From: Styela clava
Lineage: Eukaryota; Chordata; Ascidiacea; Stolidobranchia; Styelidae
DNA length: 64,000 nt
Direction: 5' to 3'
Assembly: GCF_964204865.1 (NCBI RefSeq)
Contig: NC_135264.1
Location: 1,922,001-1,986,000, forward strand
Under the pieces are notes generated by a model. The model saw only the letters and a program-made list of their open reading frames with translations. It had not been told where the DNA came from and made no database searches. Shown piece by piece: positions 23,991 through 36,240 of the stretch (positions are counted from its first letter, which is position 1; every line of letters begins with the position of its first letter). The translations under genes and the position numbers were made by a program.

Positions 23991-24487
23991 GATGAGAATA
24001 TATTTTCACGAACAGTAAAATTAAATTATTTTACCGTCCTGATGAATTTGATTTTATGGGGAGGAATGAGAATCACGAAAACTAAAACGAAACGCAGCTT
24101 GTATAAAAAGTCTTACGAAACAACCTAAAAAAACAACGATTTTATGAAAAATCGCATCGGAGTGATTTTTTGGAAAGACCTACAGCTATAAACGTCAATA
24201 TAATAGTCATGCTTCATATACTCGATTTTTCGAAAATGATATTAATTCTGCAATTTGTAACTGTTAAAATAATTGTTTTTGTTGAAAACAGCCATGTGCG
24301 TATAAATTATTGCTCCGTTGTTTCGGAGATGTTGATTCATCATATTATGTGGCGAATCTTAGTTGTATAGCGGGAGTTACGTACGATAGCGGAAATAAAG
24401 TTCCTAGTAGCGCAATATCAAATATCGATATGGACTTTTAAGTTGATTTAATTACTTTGAATGGGTTTCGAATTCTAAATCAGATTC
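23991..24487 (+). pseudogene. BEL/Pao fragment, copy Y2 (3' part)
   Basis: Continuation of Y2 after the hAT insertion. It aligns with 19905-20240 of Y1 (CACGAACAGTAAAATTAAAT onward) and ends with GTTTCGAATTCTAAATCAG, which in units B and C leads straight into block W. Several stops. Confidence 0.6.
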
Positions 24488-24495
24488 CACGTGAG

Positions 24496-26475
24496 AGGGA
24501 TGGCCAATACCGAATAGTTCACTATTTCGAATACATTCGAAATTATTTTTTCCGAATATGAAATTTCGAATACTTCGAAAATAAAATCCACTAATTGAAG
24601 CTTATCTAAATGTATGTAGGAATTTCCATACAATGAGTAATGGAATAACTGCTATCTACAAGTTACAACCTAGCTATATTACCAGGCATTTCATATTTGC
24701 AGATTATTGCAGTATTTATTTTATATACCATATGTCATGTTAACAGAATTAAATGAATTCGGCAATAGTGGTATCGATGACGGAATTGAATATTTGCGCA
24801 ACTCAAAATCATCCTAGTAAAACGCTCATACTTTTAAATACCAACCATTATCAAAATTAAGCAGGATAAAGTATGAGTTATTTTTCTGACTCAAAAACTA
24901 TTTATAACGGGTAGTTTACCACACATTCTAAGTCCACAGATCGCCGTTGTATTTTGTAAATACGAAAATAGAAATCGAAAATTAATATTAATCGCGAGTT
25001 TACCACACAATTTATGTCCACAGATTGCTGTGATATTATGCCGAATATAATTAGTTTTTGATCACGAAAAAATGTTACAAGTCGGAAAAAGAATTTACAC
25101 TTTATCCCGCTCTTGGGAACTAATTTGGATAATGGTTGCCATTGGTTTGTAGTATGGACTTTTTCCTAGGATGATTTTGTGCTGCGCAAAATATTCGAAT
25201 CCATGACCGATACCACTATTTAAAATGCCTTACCGTGTTAATTTAATTCTATTATCCTAACTCAAATGTTGGTAAATCGGGCATAGCAGTATACCACACA
25301 TTTGAAGGCGACAGATCGCCGTTGCATTTTAGAATTATAATAGTTTTATTATTTTGTAAATACGAATCCGAAATTAATTATAATTGGGCAGTTTACCACA
25401 CATTTTATGTCCACATATAGTCGATACAACCATGAGTTATGTTAAACAGAATTAAAATATTACGGCATGACATTTTAAATGCTGGTACCAGTCATGGATT
25501 GGATTATTTTGTGCAACAAAAAATCATCCTGGTAAAAGATCGATATTTTTACCTATCGTTATCAGAATTATTTGCCAGAAATTATGTTCTAATAAATCGA
25601 CTTGTTTTTCCAACTTGTGGCAATTTATTGAATATCGTAATAATGACGGCTATAAATACCGTATTTCCCGGCTAATAAGTCCACATGGCAAATAGGACGA
25701 TGTCTATTTTTAGCACTCAAAAAAGTTTTTTTTTCATATAGGCCTCCAATAAGAAGGGTAGCAAAATTGTGTCCCTGTTGTTCAGTTATGCTGATATGCG
25801 CTAATTATTTTATATGTTTAGAACAAGATCATGTTAGTTTGGTAGAATCATACTCACAGAATTATCTATTTTTAACAATTGAGCGGTAAATTTAAGTTGT
25901 AAAGCGGCAATCCTTCTGGACAACCTATTAACCCGAATGTTGAAATAATTTTGGAATGTGATAAGTACTACACTGTACGTCCACGGGTTATTTCACAGCT
26001 GTATTTTCCTGTCCCTGTCGTGTTCTGCTGAATCGGCAAAACGAAAGGGTCACAAATCACTTTATCTCGGTGGCCGTGTTTCTCTTTAAAGTAACTATAA
26101 CCGGCCTGCGAATAAATATCATGAAATACGGTATTTGTCAATTTTCCGACGTAATTGAAATGAATTTGTAAATTAAAAGCCTCGTAGACGTATATCGGCA
26201 ATGTCCACCCACGCAAACGTGCAAATGTGTCGCAACACTATGCGACGTACGGTCGCACGGAATTTAAACAATCAAAGTGCCAATTCTATTTCATCGTCAT
26301 TACAATACGTGAGACAGCATAAAAAGTCGTTTGAAGATTCCCGTAAAACGAAACACCACGTTTACGGCGAAATGTGGCTACTATTCGGAATTATTCGAAA
26401 ATAAGCCGAAAAGGTATTCGAATACTTTGAAATTCGAATACATTCGAATATTCGATTCGTTTTGGACAACCCTGC
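24496..26475. mobile_element. hAT-like element family A, 1.98 kb, with internal repeats
   Basis: Left end AGGGATGGCCAATACCGAAT and right end TTCGTTTTGGACAACCCTG. They are flanked by CACGTGAG (24488-24495) and GACGTGAG (26476-26483). Units B and C read through this site uninterrupted (TTCACGTAAGATATACG at about 35647 and 46220). Inside, TTTACCACACA-type motifs occur at about 24918, 24998, 25290 and 25391. About 24745-24860 is inversely repeated at 25130-25260 and directly repeated at 25440-25570. A fragment like TACCGTATTTCCCGGC lies near 25660. No transposase. Confidence 0.82.
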
Positions 26476-26849
26476 GACGTGAGATATACGTTCATCGTGT
26501 CGCCACAAGTATTGATTTAGATATCGAGAGACTTACGGCGAAAAGTGCTTGAGCTTGAACTGTGGGAGGGGAAAGGGATTGCTTCATACTTGAACACCAG
26601 GAGTTCACAGGTTTGGTTACAAATAGAAAAGCCCTACTGTTGTAAGTTCAATATCTGATGCTTGATATGACGAATTCAACAATAAGAGACTGAAGTCTTG
26701 ATCAAAGTGGAGTAATTCTATAATTTTTCGAAATATTTCAATTCCTCGTCAATTCAAAGATGTTGAATGTAAATATTCCCTGTACAAATTTGGCATATTC
26801 TGTCAAATATTATCGAAGCATACCAAGAAAATTGCCAGAATCGTTCTAC

Positions 26850-27060
26850 TTAAAGCTGATTCCGCGCAAAATCCAACTGATTACTGCACTAGAAGAATGG
26901 ATATTCCTAAGTTTTTATAGAATTTTGACAGATGGCTGGTTGGACCAGATTTTTTGCGATTGACTGAGCGAAGCAAACCGAAGCTATTTGCAATTAGTTT
27001 TGGAAAAGAGGACAAAAGAATACAGACACAAACTTTGATGACTAGATGTTGAGTTGCGGA
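26850..27060 (+). pseudogene. BEL/Pao RNase H-integrase linker, copy W2
   Basis: The translation contains NPTDYCTRRMDIPKFL, a stop, and then NFDRWLVGPDFLRL. This is the pattern of the segment between RNase H and integrase in BEL/Pao elements, where an N-P-A-D-x-x-(S/T)-R-G core is followed by W-x-x-G-P-x-(F/W)-L. The stop TAG after PKFL is shared with copies W3 and W4. No integrase HHCC or DDE motif was recognised downstream. Dead fragment. Confidence 0.6.
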
Positions 27061-28240
27061 AAAAGAACCGAACCTTGGAAGGAAAAATTCTGACACTAGT
27101 TTTGGACCCTACTCAACCCGCGTCAGGATTCTGCCTCATTGATGGATGACTTCCTGTGAATATTCATGGGGGTGGCTCTGTCGGCAGTCCGCGTGGTTAT
27201 AAGTTTCAGTTTAGTTCGGGTCGGGGAAAATATTTGAATATCCCATCGAATATTAGAATAATAGTTTACTGTTCTAATATCTGTTAACACAACACGTGGC
27301 CTGGACACGGCACGTCGTTTGTACGTCGCCGAATTAAACGCTTGGACAGCACATCGTACGAGACACGAGAATCAGCATACACTCCTGGCTAACGGACAAT
27401 GGCGTCAGAATTGAGTGTTATATTTGCGCTATAATATTTTTATTTATTTCCAGTGGATATGATATTATTTCAATTCCTCGATGAGCATAATGTCGCCCTA
27501 ATGTTGCATGATTTTTATATATTCAGTTGGACGTTTTGTAAAATTGGAAACATTAATACTTAATTAATGAAGTAACATTGAGTCAATCATATCAGAAATT
27601 TTCACCGATCCACAGTGACGACATTTCATGAGTTATATTTAATGCAAAAACATGAATGTGACAGGAAAATACAACGAATCCCGAGGCCAGTAGCAAAGAT
27701 ATTGTTTACTTTTTCATTTTAAAGTGATGATAAGGAAGATCAAAGCCGACGCGAAATATAATAATCAAAATAAAGTTAATTTGGAGACAGGGATTTCAAA
27801 TTAATTTCTATAATTTCCATGGCGTCTCGTCGACAATGATCGCACAGTAGTTTTCGAATTTGTCCAACAGAACGCGCAGTTCCGCAATAAATTAAAACAA
27901 ATTAAACATCGATATCTACCAGATCGCAAGACTTGATACACGCGTGATTAAAAGAACCGACATTTGTATGTGGATGGCCGAAACAATCACGCGATAATCA
28001 CGAAACATACTTCAGCTTATCTAAAATATGGTACTAAAATTTAAACATTTTGGGTTGGGCAGCCCTAAAATTATTATCTGTTTTGTTATGCTACTTCGTT
28101 TTCTTCTAGATATATATTCTATATGCGGGTATAATTTTGCCGTTTTGGCGTCTTTATCCACCTTTAACTGCTAAGACATAGGTTTTGCATGATGTCATAA
28201 TGAATATAACAAAACATATGAATTGTGTTCTTTTATTCAG

Positions 28241-28372
28241 ATAACAAGCGATTCAGGCCAAGAACTCTCATTTGGAAATATTTCTTAAATATGTGGAGCA
28301 TGAGAAATCGACTCAAAACTCAAATACCTTTAGCGAGAAGAAAAACCAGAAATCAAAAGTTTAATGGAAGAT
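28241..28372 (+). other. Exon-like cassette, unit A copy X
   Basis: Preceded by TTCTTTTATTCAG and followed by GTGAGTTTAGCTTTC, a good acceptor and donor. Starts ATAACAAGCGATTCAGGCCA. An open frame beginning NKRFRPRTLIWKYFLNMW spans it and continues past the donor. Confidence 0.5.
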
Positions 28373-28570
28373 GTGAGTTTAGCTTTCAGTGTATATGGTC
28401 TTGTAACTTTCGGAAGGGTGATGAAGAAAGCTTTTTATCTTTCTCTAGAAACATTAGTAAGGTTTCATTTCATTTTGAATACTTGAACACATGCTCATTC
28501 TTCTGGTTTTCACGTTAGGATATTCTTCAAATGCAATATTTTAAAAATGTTTCCGAGAAGAAGAAAAATT

Positions 28571-28801
28571 TACATTTGTAGCTAATTATTAGTGGTTAGA
28601 GATCTTCGACAACGCGCCCCCAATAAACAAGTCCTGTCACGAACTAAACGATTTGTTTCTGAACCAGTTACTAGTGTTTGATATTAGAGAGCAAGGGGTT
28701 CCAGCATATTATCTGTGCCTTAAAGTGCTATGTCCCAATGAAATTCAACTAAAAATCTGTGTAGTTTGTTCAAAACAGTCAACACGATGGAACTGGGAAT
28801 G
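28571..28801 (+). other. Conserved open stretch, unit A copy
   Basis: Aligns with 37681-37914 almost base for base but has a stop early on (TATTAGTGG, where unit B reads TATCAGTGG). The rest reads LNDLFLNQLLVFDIREQG and onward to KQSTRWNWE. Function unrecognised. Confidence 0.4.
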
Positions 28802-29496
28802 AAATCAGGATCCTGGCATCTGCCGAAAACAATGAACATAAACTAAATATTTTATACGGCAAGACAACTCAATTTTGCTGTATAATAATATCCCAACTTT
28901 CAGCATTTGAAACCAATCAGAACGATATAGATTAAGAACATACAAAATTCAACAGTATATACATACCTAATGTTTTGACTCTACAAGTAATACAATCAAA
29001 CGAAATATGCCTTGGAGTAAATAAAATCCAAGTTTTATGTATAAAATATTAAAGCAGTAGTTACTGCGCTAAGTTGACTGTAATACTGCCCTATATTATA
29101 TTTGTATTAGACTTGAGAACATCAATTCTTACAAGAATTTGTAAACTCACAAATTGTCATTTCCAACAGATACATAGCGAGTACTACCAACAATACAGAA
29201 CCTGTAAACACTGATTCACACTGAATACTGCGCTAGACTGAGACAAGACATCCAACCATTGCGCTTCTAATTTACCAATTATCCTAATTAATCAACAAAC
29301 TCACAACATACCATTGTGTAATGCGTCGGACGCGTCTTCGTAGTGTACGTAAAAACGTCAAATTTGCCCTGGCCAACATTCGGGTGGAACAGTAATAACC
29401 TTTGATGATTTAGGAATGTATGTTAGTATGAATTTCAAGATAGCGGTTAACTGATTATGATTAGGCATTGCTTTTACCGAGCTTTATAGGATAGAT

Positions 29497-30328
29497 CAGG
29501 GTGGTCCAAACCGCGGCCCGAGCACACATTCCTTGCGCCCCGCAGAACAATTTTATCGTGTACTAAACCATTGGTAGATATGTGTATTTATTGGCAGAAT
29601 ATTTTTGAGTTATTTTTAAACTATTCCAACTGGGATTGGCCTTTTTCCTAATCCCGATGTCGAGATTGATGTTTGGTAAAATCGCGGAATTTCAATGTTG
29701 TATCCATAAACGTCAAGACTATGCCAGGTTGGAAATGATCGATATAAGGACAATGAATTGTCTGGTGCAGACATGACCAAGCCGATGAGATGAATCGCGC
29801 TTTCATCTAAACTTCGTACATTAATCTCGCCTTGAGTAACTTCTCAATTTGAGAGACGTTTTGAGCATTTATTTTAGTAAAAACACTTCTCTATTTTCAA
29901 GCGTTGGCCATGTGACAGCAATGACGAAACGCAGACCAGACTTAGTGGTTGTTCTGTTTTTCGTTGACGTTACCACCAGGCCTTGTCACGCTAAAAGTAA
30001 TGAAATTAGTCAAATAAATGAATTCATCATACAATAGGTGTAGAAAAAGTTACCAAGAAAGTAGAAACGTATTTCCTTCTCCACAACAACGTTCAATGAC
30101 AGCGTTTGGTGTGTTTCCAAGTAATATCTACCACGGACGAATATAATTTTAAGCGACATTAAAAAATCAAACATGGGGAAAGATGCCAAAAATACCACGA
30201 TACTTCTCAAGGAGCAAATGCGTAAACTCGCGATGTTTTATCACTTTTGGGTTTTCTTCTACTGTGGCCCGCGAGACATCGTCAAAAGTTTTTGCGTCCC
30301 ATCAACCTTGCAACCTTGGACCACCCTA
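29497..30328. mobile_element. hAT MITE family B, 832 bp, unit A
   Basis: Ends CAGGGTGGTCCAAACCGCGG and CCTTGGACCACCCTA, flanked by GGATAGAT (29489-29496) and GGGTAGAT (30329-30336). It contains a 62-residue open frame (29849-30037) kept nearly unchanged in the unit B copy, without a recognisable domain. Confidence 0.88.
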
Positions 30329-30372
30329 GGGTAGATCTTATATTACGGATGCTGCAATTAGTAGGAACGTAA

Positions 30373-30681
30373 ATGAATAATGCCTCGGTGAAAGATGTAG
30401 AGAAATCGATTTTCAATACGATTCCAGAAAATCTGTGGATTCGACACGCATGTAAATTTAGATTCGAATCTCGCTCCATCCCATTCACTAAGACAAGTGA
30501 TAACTTCTGCATATATATAAATCACAGCGTTGGTTTGGGATCAAATGTTAATACTTTGGGCCACATAACATGTATTTGGAAGATTGTCAATCATATCTAC
30601 CCGTTCCTTATTTTTTATAATGTAAAATATTCTAATTGTAGGGGCGGGGCATTCAGTGAATACGAGTATCGGCTTTTCTAA
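30373..30681 (+). other. Conserved open stretch of unknown function, unit A
   Basis: A 102-residue open frame whose first half, including VEKSIFNTIPENLW and FRFESRSIPFTKTSDN, is kept at 39454 and degenerate at 16051. A TTAGTAG lies just before the ATG region and ACAAG|TGATAAC follows, so it could be part of an exon. No family was recognised. Sequence similarity between units alone would preserve it, so conservation is weak evidence for function. Confidence 0.3.
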
Positions 30682-30776
30682 TCTTGTTTCCATATTCAAT
30701 TGCTAGGACATCGGTGCCGTATGCGATGCAATCACGAGAAAAACAAAGCATATATATTGTGTTATTTTTTTCCTAG

Positions 30777-30902
30777 GTAACATTCGAGACACGCGAACGA
30801 CCACACATTCCCATTTTTTGACACATGTGGATACCAAGAGATAACCACAAAATAAGCCTAAGAGAATGATAACAGCAGCAAAATATGTGGATAATACAAT
30901 GT
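30777..30902 (+). other. Exon-like cassette, unit A copy Z
   Basis: Preceded by TTTTTTTCCTAG and followed by GTAAGTTTAGCTTTCTTTG. Starts GTAACATTCGAGACACGCGA. The frame GNIRDTRTTTHSHFLTHVDT is open for the first part and then meets TAA. Confidence 0.5.
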
Positions 30903-32975
30903 GTAAGTTTAGCTTTCTTTGACTTGTCAAATACTGGCACTATGATCTTCAAACCTCATTTTTATAATAGCCCATTTATCAGAAACTTAGCAAATGTAAA
31001 GGTTGTGCATGTGGGATAAATAGTGTAAACTAAGGTTTCCCACTACGACTCCGAGTTACAAGGTAACTAAAGTCGTGTCCTGTCCATTGGTATCCAATTT
31101 AATGTCTTCAATCTATGCACTTTATTATCATCCATAAACACATCTGATGTTGACGTCGGCGTTAACAGTCTTAATACTTCAGTATTGGTTTTAATGACAA
31201 ATTGACTTTTTTTTGACAAGGACTCAAAGAACAGCCGCGAGTATGCTATCTCTACGCGATGATACGAAATAAGACAATGATAAATTTAACATTGCATAAA
31301 TTACAGCAATCCTCAAAACCTATTCGGATAATATATGAATAAACCTAACAATATTCTATTTATAAAATTCTCTCTTTATATTCATTTTGCAACGTATGGA
31401 ATAAGTCAAACACGGAATAGGAAAACCCATCAATAATAAAATATACAATTGCACAGCAAACTCTTTGATCAGCATTGTGCAACGAGCATCTACCTCGTGG
31501 CAACTAAATTTATTGAAGGCCGTAAAGCGTGGGGATGGGGTGATAAGTCACTTATTACATCACAGTAAAGAGAAGGACGATTATAAAGCGAGACTAATTT
31601 GACAGTGCTTAAATGAAGGGGCTTAAGGTTCCATAAAAGGGGCAATCAAACATTTCGTACATACCAGCCCCGTAAATTATATGAAATGTTTTATGGATAA
31701 CATAGAAAATGATGTTAAAAAAAACAATAAATGTTTGCTCAACTTCCAAAAACAATTGAAGGAATAAATACAGAAACAAAACCTATGAAGATGACCAAAT
31801 TGTCAATGCAAAAAATCAAAACAGTGCAAAAACCAAAAACCAGCATCCCCTCAGAGATAATTCGAATTATACACCTAATTTTTCCATAGTGAGAATGTAT
31901 GTTAAGTATGTGTAACTGTGTATGTGTGGTGTGGATGCTATATATATAGTGTGTAGTTTGTGCGTAAATGTACTAAAAGAGTTTTAATCACTATTCTGAC
32001 AACTTATTTATCATCAGGGTCACAAGATCTCCAACTTGAAAGTTGCGTTGAACATTGAGTCACTTCTGTCGGCACTGTAATTTGGGAAGATATTCTTCTG
32101 TCAAGCGCTGCCAAAATAAATCAAGTAATCGCTGAACATGTCTGTATCATCTTCTGTATTCATCTGTTCGAAGGAACAAATCAGGTGACAAAGACTGTTC
32201 TAATACATTCATCAAAATTGAGTTGGGATAGAAGGCATTCGGATCATGACACAGTGGTGCGAGTGAGAATTCGCTCCACTGCTGTGAGAAGAGACCATAA
32301 AAAGTAATAATTGAGAGACTGGCCATTCAATAGAGGTCGAAGAGTTCTTCTCATCTCGCGAACCGTTCTTTCCACCACTCCATCTGGTGACTATATGATG
32401 TAAGTTTAGCTTTCTGTTTAGATTGTTTTGAACTTTCGTAACAGTATTTCATTTTATTTAGAATAACTGAATATTTGAATACATGCTTAAAATGTCTGTT
32501 TATGGAACAGCTATCGCTGTGCTTTGTATATTCTATGCTATATTGCTTCCATGGTTGACTTGCCTGATGAGAGTAGCTCAGAAAGTTAACAAGTCTGAGT
32601 TTATAGCAGTGTTTCTTAACACGAGTTCTCGGTGGTGCTGTTTAATGGGTTCGACGAAGGTGCTGGTCTGAAACATTAGTATGTCATTAATTTTTTGTGT
32701 TATCATGTTATATAAACATAACTACAGCTCACAGCGGATATTGAAATTTATAAAATAACTCAACTATTTCTTGTTACTCAACAGTAATGCAACGACGTCA
32801 TACTATATCAATTGAAGATGGTTGCATCCTTTCGAGCATTCCACAAAATTAACTGTAACCGTTCAATCCAAGAAGCAGTTGACGTGTGGATTGTTCACTT
32901 AGAACCAAACTAGTCTGGTAAATTTGCCTTTTTTTTTATATTGTACTCAGTTGTCTTGAAGAAGACGGTTCACGT

Positions 32976-34075
32976 GTGGTTCGCTTATCCGCGTCTTTTG
33001 CGGGGGTAGCAAAGCTACAACATGTGGACGGCTTAGGTACGATGGGAAGTAATTATGTAGTTGCGATGAGGAAATTGAAACATAAGTTCGGCCAACCAGT
33101 GACGATCGGTTGGACCTGTTTCGAAAAGATCGTGGATGGCAAAGACTCAGGAATTCAATGGCCGCAAAATATCCGATTTTAATTGAGTCATACGTTCAAG
33201 CATCCACAAAAACGTAGTTTCTTCTGCAACGTAAAAAGAAGATTTCTACTACAATCAAGCTTGTGTTTCAATTGTCTCGAACTTGGACAGTTTGCCTTTT
33301 GGTGTAGATTTCATACCATGTGTCGCGCTTGTTCGGGCAAGCAGCATTCAGTGATCCATGGCCTGAAGATCTTTACAAGGAGATCAAATGCTAACAATCA
33401 TCGCAATGTCTTTACGAATACAAACAGCGTTGCCAATGCAAATGTTTCAGGCGTGGTAGCCAGTTTCAGCTTTTGCCAGTTGTAGTAAAAGCTCCATTGG
33501 GCTTTTCTGAATAAGTTATCGCTGTGCTAGATTCTGCTAGTCAAATCTCAAATATATATACATCATGAATCGAAACGAAGACTTGACCTAATAAAAATAA
33601 ATCGTACCGTGTTAGCATTGACTCTTTATGTAACAGAAGCGTTTACAAGATACAGAAGTAGTAAAATTGTCGGTGAAATCTGGTTACGACGAATATTGGA
33701 GTTAAACAACGTGTTTTCGATCAGGTCACGCATACCACATTCAGTTAGAATAAAGAGATCAATATATACCTCACTTACAAGGTATTTCTTTGGCCAATAT
33801 TGAAGCAAATCAAGCTAGGATTGTAATTGCGACAGATAATCCCATAGCGCACTTCCAGCTTTTGCGTGCAGTGGGTCGACAACATGAACCAATAGGAATT
33901 GAAACTTCTCTTGGTTGGACTTGATCGGAAATATGCGTACAAGTATTGACAATAAAATAATTTCAAACATGATGCATTGTGATTTACGTGTACATTATAC
34001 CATGTTACAAAAACAAATCGGGGGAAGTTGGCGAATCTGTATGCACGGCGTACATTCATCTTATCTCGGACCAAA
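32976..34075 (+). pseudogene. BEL/Pao gag-protease fragment, copy Y3
   Basis: Best-preserved copy with Y4. The gag C-terminal part at 32976-33182 (SNYVVAMRKLKHKFGQPV) fits the BEL/Pao pattern preceding the zinc knuckle. A TAA at 33180 ends it. The zinc knuckle at about 33261-33360 reads CFNCLELGQFAFWC and CRACSGKQHSVIH: the usual His of the first C-X2-C-X4-H-X4-C box is Phe, so that box could not bind zinc normally. The protease-like segment at about 33796-33930 reads ATDNPIAHFQLL and EPIGIETSLGWT, close to the retropepsin C-terminal part of these elements. Similarity is lost after about 34050. Not functional. Confidence 0.72.
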
Positions 34076-34812
34076 AGCCTATTGATTTTGGGCGAATTAT
34101 GTCGTATAATTAGCGAGGTAATAATTAATTAGTGATTGAACACAAGGTGTCACTATGGAGTAAGAGCGCTGTTTTGGGGATCCCCTATTTTTCGACCGAT
34201 AAGTCTTCGGTCTCTGACTGATATTATTGTATTTAGTTTTGATACATATTTTTCGCGATCTTGCGAATTTTTTATCGCTGTTAGAAAAATCCTACTATCT
34301 GCTATAAATATCCAGAGAGTACAACTTGATTTAGTACTTATTTAAAATATTATGAAAGTATATTAGTAAACCAAGTAAAAAAAATATTTATCGCCTTGCT
34401 TTAATATCAATTTATTAGTTGTGTCGTTTTAATCTGCGGTTGTGTTGACGAAATAAAAGCAATACTACTCAGAAAATATCATGACAATCAATGGACACAA
34501 ATATGCGTGGTAAAGTGCCCCATTATTACTTATCGATTTTAATCGGTAAGTATGTTGATAGGTATTTGTCTGTTTGTCTGTTAGATGCATGCGATATCTC
34601 ACGAAAGCGAGATTGAATCTGCTCAAAATTTTGCATGTGCATTCATTATATGTCGTACCAGAAGCCCATTGAATTTGGATGAATTATGTCGTATAATTAG
34701 CGAGTTATTAATTAATTAGTGATGGGACACAAGGTGTCACTATGGAGTAAGAGCGCTGTTTTGGGGGATCCCCTAACTTCGATCGATAAGTCTTCGGTCT
34801 CTGAATGATATT
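34066..34812. repeat. Pair of direct repeats, about 160 bp, in the spacer
   Basis: 34066-34225 and 34655-34812 share ATTATGTCGTATAATTAGCG, GTGTCACTATGGAGTAAGAG and GATAAGTCTTCGGTCTCTGA in the same order and orientation. Between them lie GTCTGTTTGTCTGTTAGATG and TCTCACGAAAGCGAGATTGA. The arrangement recurs in unit B at about 44670-45400, so it predates the A/B duplication. Confidence 0.75.
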
Positions 34813-35640
34813 CCGCATTTTGTTTTAATTCGTATTTTTGTGAATTCTACAATCCTGAGCTGTTCGTACAACACTTACGGCGCTCCAGTACTGTACGTTC
34901 CAATGCGAAGGCAGTAAAGCAAAGAATCCTAAGGTAAAATGCCCTGGTAAGTATACTACGATAGCACCCGCAAATTTGCGATTTGCAAGCGTTTTTAATC
35001 GGCCGAGGATCATCATAAAACATAACTTATGGTGGCTCCGTTTTTATTTTGAGTTATTTGTATTGCCGCTTTTCAATTTGGAAAAATTTAGGTTGCCGCA
35101 ATTGACACCTACCAGAAAAAAATTATACCTCGTTGTTCGAGCTCGCGAGGAATACCACTTAGATATTTATCCACGCTTGTGCCGACTCGTGTTTTCGTCA
35201 AAGTCCGCAAGTACGGTAAATTGTGAAATCCAATCGTTTGATTTAGCGACGCGCAAGTGACCTGTCGCGTCACCTGTTACCAAATTTTCGAATAGTAAAA
35301 TGCTATTCTAATAGTTGAATATTTGAATATAAGTCCAGTATATGATCCAGTAATTATGGACTTGATTTATGTTAAGTGAATAAACTTGCTTTTTATGTTT
35401 TATGTAAATTCTAACGGGAATCGTAACTTGGCCGATGGTTGAGTTTCGCAAAACATTTCTGACTCGTTGCGGACTCATTCGAACGCTCCGCGGACTCATT
35501 TGAGACCGCGGACTCGGGTTAGGAAACACTGCACTAAACGAACACGCAGCTCGTATAAGTTACTAAAGTCTTACAAAACGACTTAAATAATAAAGATTTA
35601 ATAAATAATCGTGTCTCGGTGCTTGGTTTCGAATTCTAAA
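34813..35640. other. Spacer ending in a hAT-like terminus
   Basis: No gene. Near 35440-35530 are three GCGGACTC repeats followed by GGAAACACTG, resembling the right end of a hAT element. The sequence immediately after (CACTAAACGAACACGCAGC) matches Y1 at 19997. The left end could not be placed with confidence. Confidence 0.45.
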
Positions 35641-36013
35641 TCAGTTTTCACGTAAGATATACGTTCATTGTGTCGCCACAAGTATTGATTTAGATATCGA
35701 GAGATTTACTGCGAAAAGTGCTTGGGCTTGAACTGTGGAAGCAAGTAGGATTGCTTCATACTTGAACACCAGGAGTTCACAGGTTTTGTTACAAATAGAA
35801 AAGCCCTACTGTTGTAAGTTCAATATCTGATGCTTGAGAGGACGAATTCAACAATAAGAGACTGAAGTCTTGATCAAAGTGGATTAATTCTATAATTTTT
35901 CGAAATATTTCAATTCCTCGTCAATTCAAAGATGTTGAATGTAAATATTCCCTGTACAAATTTGGCATATTCTGTCAAATAATTTCGAGGCATTCTAAGA
36001 AAAATTGCCAGAA

Positions 36014-36240
36014 TCGTTCTACTTAAAGCTGATTCCGCGCAAAATCCAACTGATTACTGCACCAGAAGAATGGATATTCCTAAGTTTTTATAGAATTCTG
36101 ACAGATGGCTAGTTGGACCAGATTTTTTGCGATTGACTGAGCGAAGCAAACCGAAGCTATTTGCAATTAGTTTTGGAAAAGAGGACAAAAGAATACAGAC
36201 ACAAGCTTTGATGACTCGATGTTGAGTTGCGGAAAAAGAA
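36014..36240 (+). pseudogene. BEL/Pao RNase H-integrase linker, copy W3
   Basis: Same segment as W2 at about 26850: ADSAQNPTDYCTRRMD, the shared TAG, then a short Trp-x-x-Gly-Pro-Asp-Phe-Leu-type stretch. Unit B differs by a few bases. Dead fragment. Confidence 0.6.

Larger units (their letters stand above)
26476..35640 (+). repeat. Array unit A (about 9.2 kb)
   Basis: Closely matches unit B across its length, with mostly scattered single-base differences by eye. Relative to B it lacks the hAT at 39837 and about 610 bases corresponding to 42362-42970; the junction is at about 32390. Order of parts: W (BEL/Pao integrase linker), X cassette, hAT family B, Z cassette, Y (gag-protease), then a spacer with direct repeats. 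Confidence 0.9.

Noticed and set aside
26476..27800. Block W as an LTR of the BEL/Pao element, since it recurs between internal regions
   Set aside because: W itself encodes the RNase H-integrase linker pattern, so it is internal pol sequence. I found no TG..CA ends, primer-binding site or 5-bp duplications.
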